In this document: positions 12,263-21,348 of the stretch, piece by piece
How the letters are laid out: each line of letters starts with the position of its first letter
Position numbering within the stretch: the first letter of the stretch is position 1
DNA from: Cephalotrichum gorgonifer
Lineage: Eukaryota > Ascomycota > Sordariomycetes > Microascales > Microascaceae
Length of the DNA: 64,000 bases
NCBI GenBank assembly: GCA_900312665.1
Contig: ONZQ02000002.1
Span: forward strand, 2,939,863 to 3,003,862
Direction: 5' to 3'
Notes under the pieces: model-generated
The model's database searches: none
What the model was told of the DNA's origin: nothing
The model's input: only the letters and a program-made list of their open reading frames with translations
Program-made: the position numbers and the translations under genes

Positions 12263-13842
12263 TCACAAATCGAACAGGGCGTGAATCCTGGGGTTATTCA
12301 ACTCCCTCCTCACCTGAGCCAACAACGCGTAAATCTCCTCCTCGTTCCAGCCCAGGACGCTTGTATAGAGCCTCAGCGTCAGCCCCTCAAGCCCCTCGCT
12401 CAGCTGCCTGTAGTTGTACGCCCCGAGCTCCTTGAGGTGCGGGTCCTTCGGCCAGACGCCAAAGGGTATCTTGTACCTCCGGTGCACGATGTTTCCGAAG
12501 CCGGCGTCCTGCACCCAGCCCTCGAGCTTCGAGCCCGGGTTCGGGTCACGGCCCAGGCTCTGGGCGGCGTTCGTGAGTGTGGTTATCCAGGAGAGGAGGG
12601 GGTTGTCGGGTGCCAGGGACCCGTCTTCGGAGTAGTACAGGAGGTCGAAGTCCTGGAACTCGCACCAGCCGCCTGTTTCTAGATTCCTGTTTTTGATGTC
12701 AGTGGTCGGTTGCAATTTTTTTTGGGGGGGGAGGGAGAGGAGGCGGTGTAACGAAGGAAGAGGAGAGGAAGATGGGAGCAGGAGAGCAATTCAAGCACAG
12801 GGGTTGACGAACTCATGGATGTTCTTGACGAGCTTCGGCCAGTCAAAGATGCTGGCGGCCATGTATCGGCAGAAGATCCAGCTGAATTTGGAGTCGTGGA
12901 GCCATTCGCTCTCGACATCGTCAACCTCGAATTTGACATTACCGGGCACGAAGGTCGGCAAGTTGGCGCTGAGGTCGTTCCCGATGACCTAGCCAATGAC
13001 AGGAATGGTTAGCAGTGGCGCATGCAGGGCGGGAACAAGCAACGTGTGGCCCAGGGGAACCGCCGGCTGGGAGGTCGCTCTACCTCTGCATTGGGGAACT
13101 CGTCGCCGATTGTCATGGCCCCTGACAAGGTTAGTTTATCGAAGTACGTGTGGTACTCGAAAGGATACTCACATATACCTGTCCCCGTCCCAATATCAAG
13201 AATGCGGGTCATCTTCTCTGCCTCGATAGGGGCAAGGTAGAGTCCACCAATAGCTAGCGTTATGATCTCATGGATGAGGAGCAGGCGGTCCATCTCCTGC
13301 TCATCGTTCGGGCGGGAGTATCCTATACGGATTAGCGAAGGTAGGCGATACGTGAATCATGGTTCGACTCACTACCTGACCGGTAGGCATGGTAGCGGCG
13401 CCCATACTCGACTGGATAGTCAAGTACACTGGAGGCCAGGGACGACGTGTAGGTTGTTCTAGAACGGGTGGGTTAGCGGGGATGTGGGGGAAAAGCAAAT
13501 ATGACATATGACGTACTGTGCGTCACCAATGGCAGAGTCGCGGTCGTCATCGAACTGGGTGGGAGGCGGCGGTCAGCTCTAGCGTAGAAACGCCACCATG
13601 GAACGGGGTCTTACGGCGTCGTCAACTTCGATGTTGGCGCCCGAGTCTATCGCCGCAGCACGGCCGGACTCGCTGCGGGGCGGGCTCGACCTCGCCGAGC
13701 CAGATTTAGGCGGGCTTGGCTTTGGCGGACTTGACCCAGCCGGGCCTGGCTTGTTTGGACTCGGGGTCCTCGAGACGGACACCTCCTGAGCCGGCGGCGC
13801 TGGAGGAGAGCCTGTCTCCGCACTTCCCGGTTCGTTACTCAT
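12263..13842 (-). CDS. LaeA-like SAM-dependent methyltransferase
   Basis: This is a putative class I methyltransferase of the fungal LaeA-like (Methyltransf_23) family. Some members control secondary metabolism, while many act as ordinary small-molecule or protein methyltransferases. Seven exons were read on the minus strand: 13615..13842, 13517..13554, 13376..13458, 13173..13322, 13084..13121, 12813..12988, 12263..12686. Phases agree throughout and the total is 378 aa. Residues 1-75 are Pro/Ser-rich and disordered. The SAM-binding motif I, ILDIGTGTGIWA, is restored by splicing at the GTGAGT donor 13172. It is followed by EVIGNDLSA (motif post-I) and a KFEVDDVESEW segment. The C-terminus ends FDL at TGA 12263-12265. 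This TGA sits inside a GTGAGT donor-like sequence, so one further short 3' exon is possible. Confidence 0.83.
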
Positions 13843-14307
13843 ATTAGACGCTCGTGCCGATTCCCGCAAATTGTATACGATCGGGAAACTACAGGCTTTG
13901 TGCGAGGGTGGGGAAAGGGCCGAAGTGCGCGAACGCGGGGTTTATCTGAAGCGAAAGACGATGTGGGCATTCTCTGCTCGACTCGGCAGGAGGGGCGGCC
14001 CAGAAATTACCCCCATTCTCGACCCACTCCTCCCTCGGATTATTAGCGGCATCGCTAGGACACTGGTTCAGTTGCATGGAGTATCTTCCGAGGCCAAGGC
14101 CGGCTGGTAGGACCCACTAGCCGCCAAGCCATAATCGGCTTCATATGGGCCGAAGGAGAAGGGAGAGGGCCTCGAGAAGGAAGGAAGAAGACATGCTAAC
14201 ATGTACACATAGCAAGTAAAGCAGCAAGGAAATGATAAGGCCCAAGACCTCTCACTAATAAAGGTACTGATGTTAGCAGGACCCACAAGGGTGGAAGGCG
14301 GGCGGCC

Positions 14308-14315
14308 AAAAAAAA
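14308..14315 (-). terminator. T-run after the tRNA-Thr remnant
   Basis: A run of T on the minus strand follows the truncated tRNA-Thr sequence by a few bases. It looks like a Pol III terminator retained with the tRNA 3' half. Confidence 0.5.
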
Positions 14316-14320
14316 TAAAT

Positions 14321-14388
14321 GCCCTCGCTCGGAATCGAACCGAGGATCTTCTCATTTCGTTGATGACGTAATACGAGTGAGACGCTGT
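14321..14388 (-). pseudogene. Truncated tRNA-Thr(CGT) remnant
   Basis: On the minus strand this reads as the 3' two-thirds of a tRNA: anticodon stem TCTCA/TGAGA, loop CTCGTA with CGT anticodon, a 16-nt putative intron, the T-arm CTCGG-TTCGATT-CCGAG and the acceptor strand CGAGGGC. The 5' acceptor strand and D-arm are missing, so it cannot fold as a full tRNA. Its layout matches the intact tRNA-Thr at 39087. Confidence 0.62.
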
Positions 14389-14673
14389 AGTTTTTGGGGT
14401 TTGCTGGTGTTGAACTCAGCAGGAACCTGCTTTTAGCACTGTCTGATCATTTTGTTCATATTCTCACAATCTAACAGCTGGCGAGGGATGTTATACTCGT
14501 ACTCGAAGGCGAGGGGAGGACTGTGGACATTTCACTAAATGGCTAGGCTAGGACAGAAGAGGGTTATTGGGACGATTCGAAAAAAGCCCAGTGCTATGCT
14601 TGGAATGACTCGTGCATATATACAAATAGGCCAAAACACTAGGCTAAGGCTTCCACTCCACCACAGTATAATA

Positions 14674-14726
14674 ACGTCGCTCACCCCCAAATGGGACACC
14701 CCCCCAAATGGGACACCCCAAAATCC
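14674..14726 (+). repeat. Left 53-bp terminal inverted repeat
   Basis: It is a perfect inverted match to 16478..16530. It contains a direct duplication of a CCCCCAAATGGGACACCCC-type module, giving two transposase-binding-like subsites in each end. Confidence 0.9.
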
Positions 14727-14762
14727 GACCACAAAAAACAGACCCCCCCTTCAATCTGAATT

Positions 14763-16379
14763 TTCAGCCCTTTTTGATACTACAACAATACAGTCCTCTG
14801 GCTCACTAGGTAATTCAGAGCTGCTGGATTCAGCTGTGCTATCAGTTTTATCACCAGCCTCAATTTGTGCCTTGTAGATAGCCTCAATCCCTGCAAACTT
14901 CGAATTAGGGCTAATTTGGACCCTCTTCTTTTTCCTAGGCCTTACAGCCTCAATCTGCTGCTTAAGAGCTTCTACCCTAGATTGAAGGGTAGCCAGTTGA
15001 TAGTCCTTTTCCTCAAATCCTTTTTTGACCTTCTGGAAAAGTAGCTGTTGAGTACTACTAGGCTGATCTAGTTGGCTATATTGGGTTAGCTGATCCTCAA
15101 GGTCAATAGCCTTTCATGGGGTCGACTATATGACTGTAGATATAGCTATATCCTACTGCTGGATAGGCCTGGATCTAAGGGCCCTTTCGAGGATAGGATT
15201 GGTCCTGCTGCTGGTATTGATGGTGTTCTCAAGCAGTAGTGGGCTTATGAGAGGTCGGGCTATAGATACTGGCTATAGATCTGTCGATTTCCAGCTAGCC
15301 TGTATATTCTGAGCTATAAGAGCTGACTGGTGTATCTTCTGATAGCAGGAAAGGAAATTCCTTTTGCCTACTACTGTAGAATCATTCTACTGTTCTAGAT
15401 ATCCTAGCTCCTTTCTATAGGCTGCCTTCAAGGGCCTAAAAACTGACTGATCTAAGGGCTATAGGATATAGGATGTATGGGCAGGCAGATAGAGCAGATA
15501 TATCCTGTTGATATAGCAGAGATATATAAATTCAGTTGACTTATAGCTTCGATAGCTATCCAGGATGAGTAGACAGGCTGTAGAAGGGTCTGTAGGTTGG
15601 ATTGATAGGATGAAGATTTCCTTGAGCCAGTATATAGCTATCTCATTATCTGTCCACCCATTTTCTGTTATATAGAATCTCCAGTTGATATAAGATTGAA
15701 GGTCTAGAGGAAACTATTGCTATTGAACAGACCTGCCCTTATAGATAACAAGAGGTGGCACTGCAGAGCCAGTAGTACTGATATACTCAATCAGAGTAGT
15801 CCAGGCTCTTGACCCAGGCTGTTTTTTCTGTAGATTCCTGGCCTCTGTAGATCCTAGAACTAGGCCATTAGACCCTCGATCCTCTAGGATACCAGTCTCA
15901 TCTATATTATATCGATTGGCTGGTTAGATGGCCTTGATCTATAGGATTGATAGATATCGAAACTACACTCTGATGATATCAGTTGAGGCTCTATTGATAT
16001 ACTGGGAATCGATGGCTCTGGCTCTTTGGACCTTGATTGAAGGGTTCCGACATAGGAAGGCCTGGAACCAGTTTTTCCCAAGGGTCTGGGGACCCCCTTG
16101 TAGGCATAGGATTCGCTCAGCAAATTCCCGGATCTATTGATGGGTTGGTGGGAGCTCTAGAGCAGCCTGGACCTGTATCCATTCTACTAAGTGACTTTCC
16201 TGGCTTGGGGATAGCTTCTGCTGGCTAGATGAGATAATAGCTCGTGACTGGGTGCCTTGTAGACGGTTGCAAAGGATAGACCTTGGAATACCCTATTCGA
16301 TCGAGGCCTTTCGGAGAGATTGGCCATTTGTAATAGCTGCTAGGGCCCGATTGATATCATCTTCGGTATAGTTAGGCAT
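14763..16379 (-). pseudogene. pogo/Fot1 transposase, multiply interrupted
   Basis: The putative start is at 16377-16379 (MPNYTEDDINRALAAITNG), a helix-turn-helix of the Psq type followed by SLRKAS. Further in, the frame keeps recognisable blocks of the DDE_1 family: SPSQESHLVEWIQ and FQAFLCRNPSIK in the DNA-binding half; YNIDETGI and NGLVLGS around the first catalytic Asp; KKQPGSRAWTTLIE; LLILDSYRSY around the second Asp; LLYLPAHTSYILQPLD near the third. In-frame TAG/TAA codons break it repeatedly (for example directly after KASIE). Many of the changes look like C-to-T in CA context, as expected of RIP. It is clearly inactive. Confidence 0.82.
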
Positions 16380-16477
16380 TATCAATTGAAATAATAATAT
16401 CCAAAGTTTTATAAGGTTTAAATCAAAATTGGTAGAGATATCGTAGGTTGAAGAGGGTAGGTTGAAGAGGCGGTGAG

Positions 16478-16530
16478 GGATTTTGGGGTGTCCCATTTGG
16501 GGGGGTGTCCCATTTGGGGGTGAGCGACGT
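16478..16530 (-). repeat. Right 53-bp terminal inverted repeat
   Basis: It is the inverted copy of 14674..14726, with the same internal duplication of the CCCCCAAATGGGACA module. Confidence 0.9.
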
Positions 16531-16656
16531 TACCCAAAGGAACCCTTGTTGGAAGCTACCTCCTCTATCTTCTTCCTCCCTTCGGTTCACACTCCTCCCT
16601 AAACGGCTAAGTGCCCGTGGCGATGCCTCCCTACGATAAAATCATGTTAGCAAAGC

Positions 16657-17487
16657 TCAATCCTGCCCACACCAGCCACCAAATGGAAGGAGCATGTCCC
16701 ACTTACTATACCTCGTTGTCGGCCGGGACTCCACAATCTCCTGCCAGACGCGTAGACACCACGCCCCAACGAGAGCATCCCTCCTACCCTGGTCCATATC
16801 CTCAACGATCTGGAAGCGGCAATGTGCCCCCTCATCAGCCTCATACGCCAGCACCCGTCTCCCGTCCCCCCCGTCGCGCCAGTCGTACCTCCCCGTGCCC
16901 CTCGCCTTCGCCACGAACAGCAGCTCCTTAGCCTCCATCTGGGCCGCCACCCGCGGCCTCGTCACCCTCAACACGCGGTACCCGGACCCGGACCTGAAGC
17001 CGCTGTAAGGCTCCAGCCCCACATTCCCCACGTTCCCGCGGGACGTCGAGTGCAGGTAGTACTCGAACTTGGGCGTCGTGATGGGCGGGAGGTGGGTGAG
17101 CGTGAAGATGGACTTGACGCGGCCGGCGGCATCGGGGACCGCCTGTGACGTGGTTCCGTGAGCGCGGTGGTCGAGGCGGGAGAGCTCGACCGTCGTGGTG
17201 AGCTCGCGCTGGGCGATGTGGTGGGAGAGTTCATAGAGGCAGGGCGACGAGACTGAGCCGCCGCTGTGGATTACCTTGCCGTTTAGTAGAAGGGTGTCTG
17301 GCGGAACTAATTCGGTCCCAGCGGTTCCCAACGTGGCATTATCGTACGTAGGAGGGCCATTTCCGTATGCCGGAGGGGGCTCGATGGCCGGGCCGGCGAG
17401 ACTTTGGCTTGGTGATGATACATAGAGTGGTAGAGGTTCTGGTGCTTCGCCTGGAATCTCGTTGGGAATCTTCTGGCTGGAAGCCAT
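16657..17487 (-). CDS. Fungal protein of unknown function with PPxY motifs
   Basis: This single-exon gene encodes 276 aa. The first 55 residues are Pro-rich and contain PPPAYGNGPPTYDN, with two PPxY-type motifs that in other proteins bind WW domains of Rsp5-type ubiquitin ligases. The rest appears globular, with an IHSGGSVSSPCLYELSHHIA block and a C-terminal MLLPFGGW. No signal peptide or membrane segment was seen. The composition and length suggest a conserved filamentous-fungal orphan family, but I do not recognise a named domain. Its 3' end is only about 130 bp from the transposon's right end. The ATG at 17485-17487 is the first in the frame. Confidence 0.68.
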   Translation of the reverse strand: MASSQKIPNEIPGEAPEPLPLYVSSPSQSLAGPAIEPPPAYGNGPPTYDNATLGTAGTELVPPDTLLLNGKVIHSGGSVSSPCLYELSHHIAQRELTTTVELSRLDHRAHGTTSQAVPDAAGRVKSIFTLTHLPPITTPKFEYYLHSTSRGNVGNVGLEPYSGFRSGSGYRVLRVTRPRVAAQMEAKELLFVAKARGTGRYDWRDGGDGRRVLAYEADEGAHCRFQIVEDMDQGRRDALVGAWCLRVWQEIVESRPTTRYSKWDMLLPFGGWCGQD

Positions 17488-17785
17488 TTACGTGGAAGGT
17501 ACAGAGTGAGAACTGGAGTGGAACTATTGGACATGTAATCGTGAATGCGTAAGGCTATTTAATCATTGTGGTTGCCCCTAGTCCTTTGAAGGTATTTGAG
17601 TTTCGAAGTGGCTATGTCTAACACTCTAAGCCTCAGATGTGGATAAATGACGTCATCGTGCGTGGATTAAGGACCTTGACCTAAGATCAACCTCAGCTAC
17701 TGATAATAGGGCTTAGCAGCATTACAACTAACATTCCGCCTCTCGCCAGGCGGAAGAAGCCGTCAACCCTCCTCGCACATTCTAT

Positions 17786-18115
17786 TCACTCCGGCCTGCC
17801 AGTGCGCTCCTCCTCTTCCATTTCCTTCTGACTAGATGGTCCAAATTTCGCTTGCACCTCCCCCCGTGGACGGGTTCTAGAACCAGGCCCTAGAGACTTA
17901 TCATCAGGCCGGACCTTGCTGGCGGGTTTCTTCAGTAGCAAAATCGTCGGGGGCTGTTTCTCGTTCACTTCTTGTGATGATGTACAAAGGGGAGCGCCTC
18001 TGCCTGTGTCTGTGTGCGAGGACAATGTCCCGCCCTTCTTTTGTGTCGGTACCGGTATCTTGGACGGCCGCTGAGGCACCTTCTTCAGTAGTGTCTGCCG
18101 TGGCATGCGGGGCCC
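17786..18115 (-). other. Open tail in frame with the HNH_2 gene after its stop
   Basis: After the TAG that ends the HNH_2 frame (18116-18118) the same frame stays open for about 110 codons to 17786. The tail is Lys/Pro/Ser-rich (for example KKPASKVRPDDKSLGPGSR), typical of disordered tails of this protein class. It may be ancestral C-terminal coding sequence cut off by a nonsense change. A frame this long could also arise by chance. Positions 17488-17785 hold nothing recognisable. Confidence 0.4.
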
Positions 18116-19488
18116 CTACCCCCTCGATGCTGGTGGCCTCTCGCCAGTCATGCATCTCTGTTGCTGCTCGAACCATACTGCCATGAGATCCTCGTAATAG
18201 TCATCGTCGGGGTCCTCGAGGAAGTCGTCCTGTCCTGCCGCCCCGGACATGCTCGCAATCTGTACACAGGCCCACTGAAGATCCACCATCGCCCTCATAT
18301 CCTCTGCGTCCTGGAGTGGCATCCGAAGTTCCACCACGCGCCCCGTTTGGAGGATCCGACCGGTGGCTGCATCGGCAGCCGACACAATGCCTCCCATCGA
18401 CAGGATTTCTGGAGTTCCATAGCACCTCCTCTCCTTCCAGTCGCTAACCATATTAGTAGCTTCTCCGTTGTAGAGATTCACAGGCCGCGCCCAATGCTGG
18501 TCAGTGTCCTTGCCCTTGCCCTTCCCCTGAGGATCAGTCTGCTGGAGCTGGGCTCTGCGTGGGGTCCAGTGGAACTGCAATTTGATTGTTGCATTCATCC
18601 CTCGGCCCAGGGCAGGGATGATGCCGAGGCACTTGAGCGCAAAGAAGGGCTCAGCCCACCACTTGTGTAGTTGGCGGTTCAGTGAGATCATGTTCCATAC
18701 TTTATCAGAGCATCCGAGGTGGTCCGTCAGTAACTTGTGCCGTAGTATAGGATCGGCGCTAGACCAGAGATAATGGAAGCCTTGCTGACCAAAGACCTCC
18801 GTTAGGCTCCTCTGGTTCGAATTGATGGCGAATGGGATTATATGACACGCCTCTGGACTGGAGGTGCCGAGGAGGATGCAGGATGACCGGTCTCGGTCGA
18901 TACATTTGCTTCTCTCAATCTGGTCTCGGTTTTTGGACTTCTTTTCCGTCATCTTTTCGCGTTCTGGGGTGTAGCTGGGATCATCTGAGTCCGAAATGTA
19001 ACTCGACTTGCTGGCCGTGGTTATCACCTTGCGCTTGCGGGGGCCTGGTGGTAGTGACGTGCCTTCGCTGAACTCCTTGAGTCTCCTCTGCAACACTAGT
19101 CCACTGTTAGTTCTTTTCTACAGGTNNNNNNNNNNNNNNNNNNNNTTTCAAACCTACCCATCCGAACGAAATGTCGAATATGCTGGAAGGGTATAGCCTG
19201 GCGGGCGCTTAACGCAGCCTCCCGAAGATTTTCGAGCGGTATCGTCATCAGGATGGCGACGTCAATTGCCCTGAATGTCTTCAGATCGCCCTTGATTTGA
19301 GATGATAGCTTGATGCGCTCCTCAACCTCGTCTATAGGAAGGGGATCGTGGACGGGCGCCATTTTCGGCCGGGATTGCAATGACTTGACCACCATGTCGA
19401 CATCATTCGGTGTGGTCGAGGCGGCCTCTAGGAAGGAGTCGAGCTCTCGCCGGACCTTGGCTCGTTTGTCGTCGTTTATGGGCGCCAT
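18116..19488 (-). CDS. HNH_2-domain (HNH endonuclease-like) protein
   Basis: Exon 1 is 19158..19488 and exon 2 is 18116..19095, 436 aa in total. The intron 19096..19157 contains the 20-N gap. It has a GTAGGT donor, an AACTAAC branch and a phase that joins cleanly (RMVLQRR). The N-terminal region (1-110) is helical and charged. The middle holds the fungal HNH_2 signature: CIDRDRSSCILLG and then EACHIIPFAI (about 190-215), followed by NMISLNRQLHKWW, where the last His would sit. Such fungal proteins are widespread and mostly uncharacterised; nuclease activity is inferred from the motif only. I preferred the ATG at 19488 (CAAATGG context), but an in-frame ATG at 19620 is possible. The frame continues past the stop (see 17786..18115). 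Confidence 0.74.
19126..19145. other. Assembly gap (20 N)
   Basis: Twenty undetermined bases lie inside the HNH_2 gene's intron, so the coding sequence is not affected unless the gap size is wrong. Confidence 0.95.
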
Positions 19489-20531
19489 TTGCAGCAGGTG
19501 TCGTAAGTTGGAGGCGGCGATGTTGACTTCAGTTACGCGCTTGAAGAAATTTGAATTCTTGGGCTTTAGCGAACAGAAGAAAAAGGCAACATTTTGCTTC
19601 AGGCCAGAGGAAAGCAACATCAAGTCATATGAGAGCTTGCTTTTAAACGGCAGGCGCTACCGTGGTGGGTGCATCAGTCTAACATCAACGCTGGGCTTTA
19701 TGCTCAAGGTCAAAACTTAATAAAAGATGGGAGGACCCGTTACCTATCGGACAAGTGATACTTACATGTACCGATGCTTTCAAGGGCGATCAAGAACGTC
19801 AGGTCCAGGTTACCATCCACATGGCGAATGCAGGGACCGTCGGTCCCGCAGAATCGAACAAGACACGACAGATCCGGTCCCCGTCTTGAAGCGCTCCCCA
19901 CCGGATGGTCGGGGGTTCACTTATTTGGATTGGCAGTGGTATTATGCCCCACTCCGGACGTTTGTACGCAGCCCTACAAAACCCGGCCTAGCGCAGTGCT
20001 ATTCTTACATGCAAAGAAGGGCCACTTTAAGATCACGTGCATCAGACTCGTGAGTATAAGGCTGGTATACATCCATAGCCAAATCGACAATCGAATGTTC
20101 TTACTCCTTTACTTCAAGCCCTTTGCTGGAGTATTCGTATGTCCCAATTTCCGAGTGGACAAGGCGGGAGAGGGCGATCTCTGTTCCCCAAAGGGGCACC
20201 AGCACTAGAGTACGTACTCGATAAGCGGGTTGCACTAGCTTGCTGCGCCCCGCATAATTGTGGCAGGACGGGGCCGGTCAGCCAACCATGAGTGTCCATC
20301 CATGCAACTCATCCGAAGTCATTATGAGTCATTCTGACAAATCTTGGCTCATCCCTAGCCATCTTCGACCCTTTTTAAGTCGCTCCAACAAGCCTCGAGT
20401 CCTGAGGAAGAACTCCTCGAAACCACACCCACCCCCCATCAAAAGGGAATCGCACCTTTTGATCCAAGTTGTAACACCCCCCGTCCGGCCTTAAAGCCGT
20501 GTTCCCCGGCCTCCTCCGCGAGGCCCGCTAA
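19489..20531. other. Intergenic between HNH_2 and bZIP genes (divergent)
   Basis: This is a shared upstream region for the minus-strand HNH_2 gene and the plus-strand bZIP gene. It contains a perfect AP-1/GCN4 palindrome at 20324..20332 and several short upstream open frames, the longest 20258-20494 (78 codons). No other gene was seen. Confidence 0.5.
20324..20332 (+). promoter_or_regulatory. Perfect GCN4/AP-1-type site ATGAGTCAT
   Basis: The 9-bp palindrome ATGAGTCAT is the full consensus for GCN4/CPC1-type bZIP dimers. It lies about 200 bp before the open coding region of a bZIP gene, suggesting autoregulation or amino-acid control. Function is inferred; a single 9-bp site can occur by chance. 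Confidence 0.45.
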
Positions 20532-21348
20532 ATCCTGCCAGAATGGCGGTCACTTTCACCACGGTTACTACCACGAGACTCAGGTTCTACGGAGCCTATC
20601 CACCGGCCCAGCGAGCCGTCCCAGTATTCCCGGGGTAGTTATCTCCTGCCGACGCCGCCGGGGGAGGACTTCTTATCTCTCCCGTCCGATCTTCGGGCCT
20701 TCGACGGCTTCAACGCCTGGGGGGCACCTGGGGATCTGTTCAGCAGCGAGGCGTTGGCGGAGCTCGACGTTGGGAATTTCTTGGGGCATTCTCTCGCAGG
20801 GGACCCCGTTGACCAAACCAATCTCTTCATCGGTATGCTTTTCAATATATATATACACGCCATACCCCCCTGGTGTAATCCGCGTGTGTCTTGAAAAGGG
20901 TCCTAATAACCTCCGCTCAGATACAAACATGGATTTCGCAAGTCTCACCACACTCACCACATCCGACCTGCATGCCGACCCATCACAATCATCTTACAAC
21001 TATCATGACCCTACCTTTACCCACTCTCAACATTCTCACTCTCGGCCCACCGCCTCTCCCCCATCCACCTCCACCACCTCTCCCACCCCGAGCCTCCCGC
21101 CCTTCAAGAACGACTCCGCCATCCGCAAGCGGGCGAAGGAGGAAGACGACGATGCTGCAGTCAAGCGTCAGCGTAATACCCTCGCGGCGCGGAAGTACAG
21201 ACAGAAGCGTCTCGACCGGATTAAAGAGCTCGAGGAGGCCCTGGAGGAGATGACGCGCGAGAGGGACGAGTTCAGGATCAAGTTGGCCCGCCAGGAGGCC
21301 GAGACGGAAGCGCTGAAGATGATGCTGAAACTAAAGGCTGATAGGTGA
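20532..21348 (+). CDS. bZIP transcription factor (GCN4-like basic region), 5' end unresolved
   Basis: The main frame has two exons. The upstream exon ends at 20832 and the downstream exon is 20921..21348. Intron 20833..20920 has a GTATGC donor and a CTAATAAC branch region, and the split codon G+AT gives Asp. Exon 1 encodes an acidic, aromatic stretch (GEDFLSLPSDLRAFDGFNAW) typical of an activation domain, after SYLLPTPP. Exon 2 ends in a basic region VKRQRNTLAARKYRQKR with the N-x7-R bZIP signature, and then a leucine zipper of about four heptads. The exon 1 frame is open back to the TAA at 20529-20531 but contains no ATG, so a further 5' exon or a non-obvious start must exist. ATG 20543 is in a different frame. 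The given start is therefore the edge of the open frame, not a start codon. Confidence 0.78.

Larger units (their letters stand above)
13843..14673. other. Methyltransferase promoter and transposon flank
   Basis: Apart from the tRNA remnant at 14321..14388, no gene is visible. The first 450 bp should contain the promoter of the LaeA-like gene. Positions 14400-14670 are unremarkable sequence leading to the TA target site of the transposon. Confidence 0.45.
14674..16530 (-). mobile_element. pogo/Fot1-type (Tc1/mariner superfamily) DNA transposon, inactivated
   Basis: The element is 1857 bp, flanked by a TA dinucleotide on each side (14672-14673 and 16531-16532), the expected target duplication for Tc1/mariner insertions. 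Both ends carry the same perfect 53-bp inverted repeat beginning ACGTCGCTCACCCCCAAATG. The interior is A+T-rich compared with its surroundings and encodes, on the minus strand, a pogo-like transposase broken by many stops. Since the TIRs are identical but the interior is heavily mutated, TIR sequence is either constrained or spared by the mutational process. Confidence 0.88.
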
